This document shows, in pieces, positions 59,263-64,000 of a stretch of 64,000 nt of DNA (position 1 is the first letter of the stretch; every line of letters begins with the position of its first letter). The notes under the pieces were generated by a model. It did no database searches. It was not told where the DNA came from and saw nothing but the letters and a program-made list of their open reading frames with translations. A program made the position numbers and the translations under genes. The stretch covers positions 1,428,501 through 1,492,500 of the forward strand of contig CM053331.1 in NCBI GenBank assembly GCA_028583605.1, written 5' to 3'. The DNA comes from Dastarcus helophoroides (lineage: Eukaryota > Arthropoda > Insecta > Coleoptera > Bothrideridae).

Positions 59263-60565
59263 AAACCGATCAACGGTTAATTCTTTGTAAATATTTTCAA
59301 CTTTTAGCACCTTCGACTGTCTCATTACACAACATTTAATTGACGTTCTTTCTCAGTCCTCTGAAATTATGCAAATGCTTCTGAGATCAATGTTTTAGTT
59401 TTGTAAAAGAAAAAATGTATCATTGCGTCGTTGCATCGGTTGTGTCATTATTTCATTTGATCAAACCTCGTATGTTACTCAATCCGTTTTTGGCGTTTAT
59501 TTGTTTTAAAATCCGTATTTAAATTCTTGAGATAACGAGAAATGGGAGAAAAGTTCTCGTGTAATAAAATTTGATTTTGTTGACGACAATTTTGCATCCG
59601 GTGATAACGTCAAGGTTTACTCTCGGGTGGCGTATCCCAGATAAGTTTCCATAATGAACTGAGTACCTGACGGTGCTAGCTGGCAACCTTAATCAATAAC
59701 ACGTGTTTCCCCTGATTAATAAGGTTTAATTAGTCGGGCTAAAATCACACATAGATATGTAACCGAGTCTGTAGCGCTTTTATCACTCCCGCAACTCTCT
59801 GTTACAATTCTCTCATGGTTATACGATTCCTGTTGTTCTCAGGACCCTTAATATAGTCAAAGAGAACGCCAGAGATAACGTTTACATAAAGCAGAGACGT
59901 GGTCTCCATGGAAGCGCCATTCCCTTGCCAAATGACATCTGCATATTTTTTTAATTTTAAAATCATGAAACGCGACTGGAGTTGGGGCGTTACTAGATTT
60001 CGCACTTTATAGAAAAAAATTAGGGCCGCCACTGGATAATTTTTTCATAAAATAAATCTATTGGAAAGGTAAAATAAAGTGTAGGTGGCCATATAACTAA
60101 CCTAACTTAAGCCAACCTCTTTCGTTACGTTGCAGAATCTAAAAAAAAGCAACAAACGCTAGTTCCCTTGAAAAGAAGGTAAAAGAACAAAGAACTGTTT
60201 TTACCAGCTCACAAGTATTGACGTTTTCATTAAAAATGCTTTCATTCTTACTTCTAATTAAGTAACAAATTCGTGTAATATAAACCAACCTAATTAAATA
60301 TTTTATTAACGTTTTATTTCACTAGAAAGTAAGACACGCAAACGTGCCCCAACCACGTATATTACTGCTGAAAATCACGTCGGATCAAAAGGGTGCGCTT
60401 TAAGAAATTCTAGAAGAAATCCGATATTGACCTGTCCAGTTAAAGTAGATTTTCTGGATACTTATTTTTTTAACCGAACATCTGTATCTTCTGATCTGTA
60501 TCTTTTGATCTGTATCTTCTGAGATAAAGTACTTATAACATAAAAGGCAACTACCACTAACTCAT
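59263..60565 (+). other. Non-satellite spacer inside ferlin intron 1
   Basis: About 1.3 kb of unique-looking sequence. A triple tctgatctgtatctt repeat lies near 60483-60522. No exon with matching phase or RNA gene was recognised. Confidence 0.5.
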
Positions 60566-60569
60566 CTCC

Positions 60570-63500
60570 GAAACTATTAGATTTACAACAAAATTATTTT
60601 GCCAATGATCCTCGATGTGAACATTGGTGAATTTTACACAATATTTAGTGGCAAAACAGATGCAATACTGATGAACTACCTACTACTCTAATTTTTGGCG
60701 CAAAAGTACTTTGTTTGTTAACCTCCATGGGACTAACTGCGATTTGGCGAAGAGGATTTCTGGACATTTTAGACGATATTTCATGGCAAAACAACTGCAG
60801 TACTGATGAATTAGCCATTACTTAACCTTTTGATCCAAAATTATTTTGTTAAAGCGGCTCCAAGGGCACATTAGTGTATTTTAGAGAATATTTGATGGCA
60901 AAATCATTGCAAGACTGATAAGCTGCCGATAACTCTAGTTGTTTGCGCAAAAGTACTCTGTTTAATAGCCTCCAAGGAGCTGATTGTGAATTTGGCGAAG
61001 GGGACTTTTGTCAATTTTAGGCAGTATTTTATGGGAAAAGGATTGACATACTGATGAACTAGTCATTAGTTAACTTTTTGAGCCAAAATTGTTTTGCCAA
61101 TGAACCACCAAGAGCACATTTGTGAATTTAGGGAAGGGGATTTTGTTAATTTTAGACAATATTTTATGGCTAAACAGTTGCAGTACTGATGAACTAGCCA
61201 CTACTTAACTTTTTGGCCCAAAATTATTTTGGCATTGATCCACCAAGCGAACGTTAGTGAATTTTAGACAACATTTAAAGGCAAAATAGCTGCAATACTG
61301 ATGAACTACAAATAATTCAACTTTTTGGCACAAAATTATTTTGCCTGTTACCCTCCAAGGAGGGATCGTGATTTTTAAAAAATTAAACCTTTGTACATTT
61401 CAGACGATATTTCATGGCAAAAGAGTTGCAATACCGATGAACTAGCTATTACGTAACTTTTTGACCTAAAATTGTTTTGCCAATGAGCCACCAAGAGCAC
61501 ATTTGTGAATTTAGAGAAGGGGACTTTATTAATTTTAGACAGTATTTCATGGCAAAACAGTTGCAGTACTGATGAACTAGGCATTTCGTAACTTTTTAGC
61601 CCAAAATTATTTTGGCAATGAACCACCAAGAGCACATTTATGAATTTGGAGAAGAGGACTTTGTTAATTTTAGACAATATTTTATGGCAAAACAATTGCA
61701 ATACTGATAAACTAGCCATTACTCAACTTTTTGACCCAAAATTATTTTGGCAATGATCCACCAAGAGCACATTTGTTAATTTAGAGAAGAGGACTTTGTT
61801 AATTTTAGACAGTATTTCATGGCAAAACAGTTGCAGTACTGATGAACTAGGCATTCAGTAACTTTTTGGCCCAAAATTACTTTGGCAAAGAACCACCAAG
61901 GGCACATTTGTAAATTTAGAGAGGGGGACTTTGTTAATTTTAGATAATATTTCATGGCAAAACAGTTGCAGTGCTGATGAACTAGCCATTACTTAACATT
62001 TAGGCTCAAAATTATTTTGCCAATGATCCACCAAGAGCACATTTGTTAATTTAGAGAAGGGGACTTTGTTAATTTTAGACCGTATTTCATGGCAAAACAA
62101 TTGCAGTACTGATAAACTAGCCATTACTCAACTTTTTGACCCAAAGTTATTTTGGCAATGATCCACCAAGAGCACATTTGTGAATTTAGAGAAGAGGACT
62201 TTGTTAATATTAGACAATATTATATGGCAAAACAGTTGCAATACTAAGGAACTAGCTATTCGGTAACTTTTTGCCCCAAAATTATTTTGGCAAAGATCCA
62301 CCAAGGGCACATTTGTGAATTTAGAGAAGAGAACTTTGTTAATTTTAGACAATATCAAAACAGTTACAGTACTTATGAACTAGCCATTACTTAATCTCTC
62401 GGCTCAAAATTATGTTGGCAATGATCCACCAAGAGCATATTTGTCAATTTAGAGGGAATTTTGTTAATTTTAGACAGTATTTTATGACAAAACGGTTGCA
62501 ATACTGATGAACTAGCCACTAATCAACTTTGTGCTCCAAAATTATTTTGACAATGCGCCTACAAGGGCACATTAGTGTATTTTAGAGAATATTTGATGGC
62601 AAATTCGTTGTAATACCGATAAGCTGCCGACAACTGTTTTTTTGAGCAAAATTACTCTGTTTATTAACCTCCAAGGAGCTGATTGTGAATTTGGCAAAGG
62701 GGACTTTTGTCAATTTTAGGCAATATTTTATAGGAAAACAATTGAAATACTGATGAACTAGCCATTGCTCAACTTTTTGGCCAAAATTATTTTGGCAATG
62801 ATGCACCAAGAGCATATTTGTGAATTTAGAGCAAATTTCGATAATTTTAGACAGTATTTCATGGCAAAACAGCTGCAATACTGATAAACTAGCCACTAAT
62901 CGACTTTGTGGTGCAAAATTATTTTGCCAATGATCCACCAAGGGCACATTAGTGTATTTTAGAGAATATTTGATGGCAAAACCGTTGCAATACTGATGAA
63001 TTACCAATATCGCTAGTTTTTGGCGCAAAAGTACCATGTTTATTAACCTCCAAGAGGCTAATTGTAAATTTGGTGAAGAGAAGGTTTGTAAATTTTAGAC
63101 AGTATTTCATGGTAAAATAGTTGCAATACAGATAAATCAGCCACTACTCAACTTTTTGGCCCAAAATTATTTTGCCAATGAGCCTCCAAGGACACATGAG
63201 TGTATTTTAGAGAATATTTGATGGCAAAATCGTTGCAATACTGATAAGCTGCCAATAACTCTAGTTCATGGCGCAAAATTACTTTGTTTGTTAACCTCCA
63301 AGGAGCTAATTGTAAATTTGGCGAAGGGGACCTTTGTCAATTTTAGGCAGTATTTTATGGGAAAACAATTTCAATACTGATGAACTAGTCATTACTTACC
63401 TTTTTGCCCCAAAATTATTTTGCCAATGATCCACCAAGAGCGTATTTGTGAATTTAGAGAAGAAGACTTTATTAATTTTAGACAGTATTTCATGGCAAAA

Positions 63501-64000
63501 CAGTTGCAGTACTGATGAACTAGGCATTCAGTAACTTTTTGGCCCAAAATTAATTTGGCAATGATCCACCAAGAGCACATTTGTTAATTTAGGGAAAAAG
63601 ACTTTGTTAATTTTAGACAATATTTCATGGCAAAACAGTTGCAGTACTGATGAACTAGCCATTACTTAACTTTTTGACCCAAAATTATTTTGACAATGAT
63701 TCACCAAGGTCACATTTGTAAGTCTTAGGGAAAATTTTGGAGCAAAACAACTGCAATACTGATGAACTACCGTTTACTCTAGTTTTTAGTACACAATTAT
63801 TGTGTCTACTCTCCTCCAAGGGGCAAAACAACTGCAGTACAGATGAATCAGCCACTACTCAACTTTTTGGCCCAAAATTATTTTGCCAATGAGCCTCCAA
63901 GGGCACATTAGTGTATTTTAGAGAATATTTGATGGCAAAATCGTTGCAATACTGATAAGCTGCCAATAACTCTAGTTCTTGGCGCAAAATTACTCTGTTT
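60570..64000. repeat. ~134-bp satellite, second array, runs off the window
   Basis: The same monomer family as 53720-59150 but more mixed. Clusters of a divergent type (ctgataagctgcc, then ctccaaggagctgattgtg) recur near 60915, 62617, 63239 and 63953, giving irregular ~620-710-bp higher-order spacing. The left edge near 60570 lacks the inverted flank seen around the first array. The right edge is outside the window. Confidence 0.93.

Overview
This is a eukaryotic, AT-rich, repeat-dominated genomic window, most probably from an insect. The pointers are short GT-AG introns (one is 50 bp), Ty3/gypsy-type solo LTRs with 4-bp target duplications, and the protein content. A beetle is my best guess, at low confidence. 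Only two host genes can be supported, both on the + strand. The first is the 3' half of Shroom, an actin-binding, Rho-kinase-binding apical constriction scaffold: five phase-consistent coding exons between 29863 and 41114, with the C-terminal ASD2 domain ending at a stop at 41112-41114. The second is the first coding exon of a ferlin, probably of the otoferlin/misfire group (52943-53021), behind a CpG-dense promoter region. Its remaining exons lie beyond the window.

Layout. 1-29,862 has no gene I can name. It holds a ~70-bp satellite (1.0-2.1 kb), a 21-bp minisatellite (4.3-5.3 kb), a 19-bp minisatellite (5.9-6.1 kb), a tandemly duplicated LINE 3' end (6.2-6.9 kb), two related solo LTRs in opposite orientation (7.1 and 15.2 kb), a tRNA-like sequence framed by inverted repeats (9.2 kb), a degenerate AG-rich satellite (13-14.3 kb), a hAT-type MITE (16.9 kb), a TTTAC-rich satellite (18-19.4 kb), and two blocks of degenerate 'cgaaattt' repeats with matching ends (22.5-23.6 and 26.6-29.0 kb). 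29.9-41.1 kb is Shroom. Its first visible intron holds three tandem long hairpins. Its 8-kb second intron holds satellite DNA that switches strand polarity at 34.2 kb, followed by pentanucleotide (TTCTC)n tracts. 42.1-49.9 kb is an eight-copy 645-bp satellite broken by a 2.2-kb minisatellite/pentanucleotide module. 50.2-52.5 kb is another 'cgaaattt' block, organised around a large palindrome. 53.0-64.0 kb is the presumed first intron of the ferlin, filled by a ~134-bp satellite with higher-order repeats. The part from 53.6 to 59.3 kb is flanked by ~100-bp inverted repeats.

The recurring theme is that several satellite arrays are bounded by inverted or shared terminal sequences, or move as fixed modules. 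This suggests that mobile, TIR-bounded carriers distribute and amplify satellite DNA in this genome, including inside introns. Nothing resembles a bacterial system. Nearly all long open frames here are by-products of repeats whose unit length is a multiple of three, or that lack stop codons.
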